This document shows, piece by piece, positions 13,155 to 13,535 of a stretch of DNA of 13,535 nucleotides (within the stretch, counting starts at the first letter, position 1; each line of letters begins with the position of its first letter). Both the position numbers and the translations under genes were made by a program. This DNA is from Lachnospiraceae bacterium (GTDB lineage: Bacteria > Bacillota_A > Clostridia > Lachnospirales > Lachnospiraceae), in the NCBI GenBank assembly GCA_024684065.1, contig JAIKXO010000120.1, forward strand, positions 1 to 13,535. The letters run 5' to 3'. The notes below the pieces were generated by a model. The model was given only the letters and a program-made list of their open reading frames with translations, had not been told where the DNA came from and searched no databases.

Positions 13155-13535
13155 TGTATCTATGCCATCAAGTCAGATGGTAAATATATTTTGAAGGAGG
13201 ATAATGCATGCTTGATTACAAAGACATCATTATCAAACACTATGCATTGAGTATCTCCGGAGCTGAAATCGCCAGAGAACTTAATGCAAGCAAATCGGGA
13301 GTGAATGATTTCCTGAGAGCCTTCGAAGCCTGCGAGGTGCTTAAGTATCCGCTTCCGACCGGCATAACGAATTATGCCATTTATGAGCTGGTGTATGGGA
13401 AAGCCCCGGGGAATAATACGAGGAATTCAAACATAGCGTATCCCGATTACCTGGATGTAGCAAACAAGATGAACAACCGGAAGAACATGACGCTTGTTTA
13501 TCTCTGGAACTGCTACAAGAAGAAATGTGAGGCTG
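13155..13535 (+). mobile_element. Left part of an IS21-family insertion sequence, cut by the window edge
   Basis: The istA-type gene starting at 13208 defines the element. The left end is uncertain: IS21 elements usually begin TG and start within about 100 bp of istA, and TGTATCTATGCCATC at 13155 is a candidate. An inner inverted repeat CCATC/GATGG lies just inside it. The helper gene istB and the right end would be beyond the window. Confidence 0.5.
13208..13535 (+). CDS. istA: IstA-type transposase of the IS21 family, 5' part
   Basis: The frame opens at ATG 13208-13210, with GAAGGAGG 7 bp upstream, and is open for 109 codons to the window edge. An ATG 4 bp earlier is followed by a stop after two codons, so it is not used. 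The N-terminus (MLDYKDIIIKHYALSISG) leads into a helix-turn-helix, AEIARELNASKSGVNDFL at about 19-36, as in IstA proteins. ELVYGKAPG follows. The segment near residues 84-107 (DVANKMNNRKNMTLVYLWNC, then YKKKC) matches the region before the DDE integrase core in IS21 transposases. The catalytic core lies outside the window, so integrity cannot be judged. Confidence 0.82.
   Translation, partial: MLDYKDIIIKHYALSISGAEIARELNASKSGVNDFLRAFEACEVLKYPLPTGITNYAIYELVYGKAPGNNTRNSNIAYPDYLDVANKMNNRKNMTLVYLWNCYKKKCEA

Noticed and set aside
1..13535. CRISPR array
   Set aside because: No regularly spaced repeat series; the only direct repeats are pairs.

Overview
The window looks like chromosome from a Gram-positive anaerobe of the class Clostridia, most likely a Lachnospiraceae relative. 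This is inferred from strong AGGAGG-type ribosome sites, GTG and TTG starts, AT-rich intergenic DNA with sigma-A-like promoters, a lipoprotein-anchored binding protein, a BirA-type operator before bioY, and overall protein resemblance. No database search was possible.

Layout. The left edge holds the last 20 codons of a plus-strand gene, a bidirectional terminator, and a compact repeat element made of nested hairpins (109-227). Next come three minus-strand transcription units. The first is a methionine-type ABC importer operon (metN-metI-metQ, read 2692 to 252) behind a near-consensus promoter. The second is an AI-2E family permease (2841-4031). The third is the biotin transporter bioY (4288-4830), whose promoter is overlapped by a BirA-like palindrome. 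Divergent from bioY, a perfect-consensus promoter drives tRNA-Thr(CGT), followed by a textbook terminator.

From about 5140 to 6810 the sequence looks foreign. It has a tandem 12-bp repeat beside the tRNA, then a GC-rich stretch of about 480 bp without a credible gene but with internal repeats. A minus-strand unit follows: a 33-codon CxxC/His peptide overlapping the start of a 243-aa coiled-coil protein that faintly resembles the tail of MobV relaxases. Two large inverted repeats then lie ahead of a plus-strand 114-aa protein of unknown function.

The main accessory block is three minus-strand genes (11163 to 7231): a two-TM membrane protein with a possible PH-like N-terminal domain, a MoxR/NorQ-type AAA+ ATPase, and a 583-aa protein with a C-terminal VWA domain carrying a MIDAS motif. 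The ATPase and VWA genes are 38 bp apart and form a classic MoxR-VWA pair, expected to remodel or load something onto a client. The membrane protein is a plausible anchor or client. The function of the set is unknown.

The right side carries a short-form CstA-family transporter (11398-12942) with a good promoter, then GC-rich hairpins, then the 5' end of an IS21-type transposase gene (istA) that runs off the window. The most unusual items are the MoxR-VWA-membrane cassette with its Asn-containing Walker A, the coiled-coil/small-peptide unit with a possible -1 slip site, and a MetN lacking its usual methionine-sensing tail.
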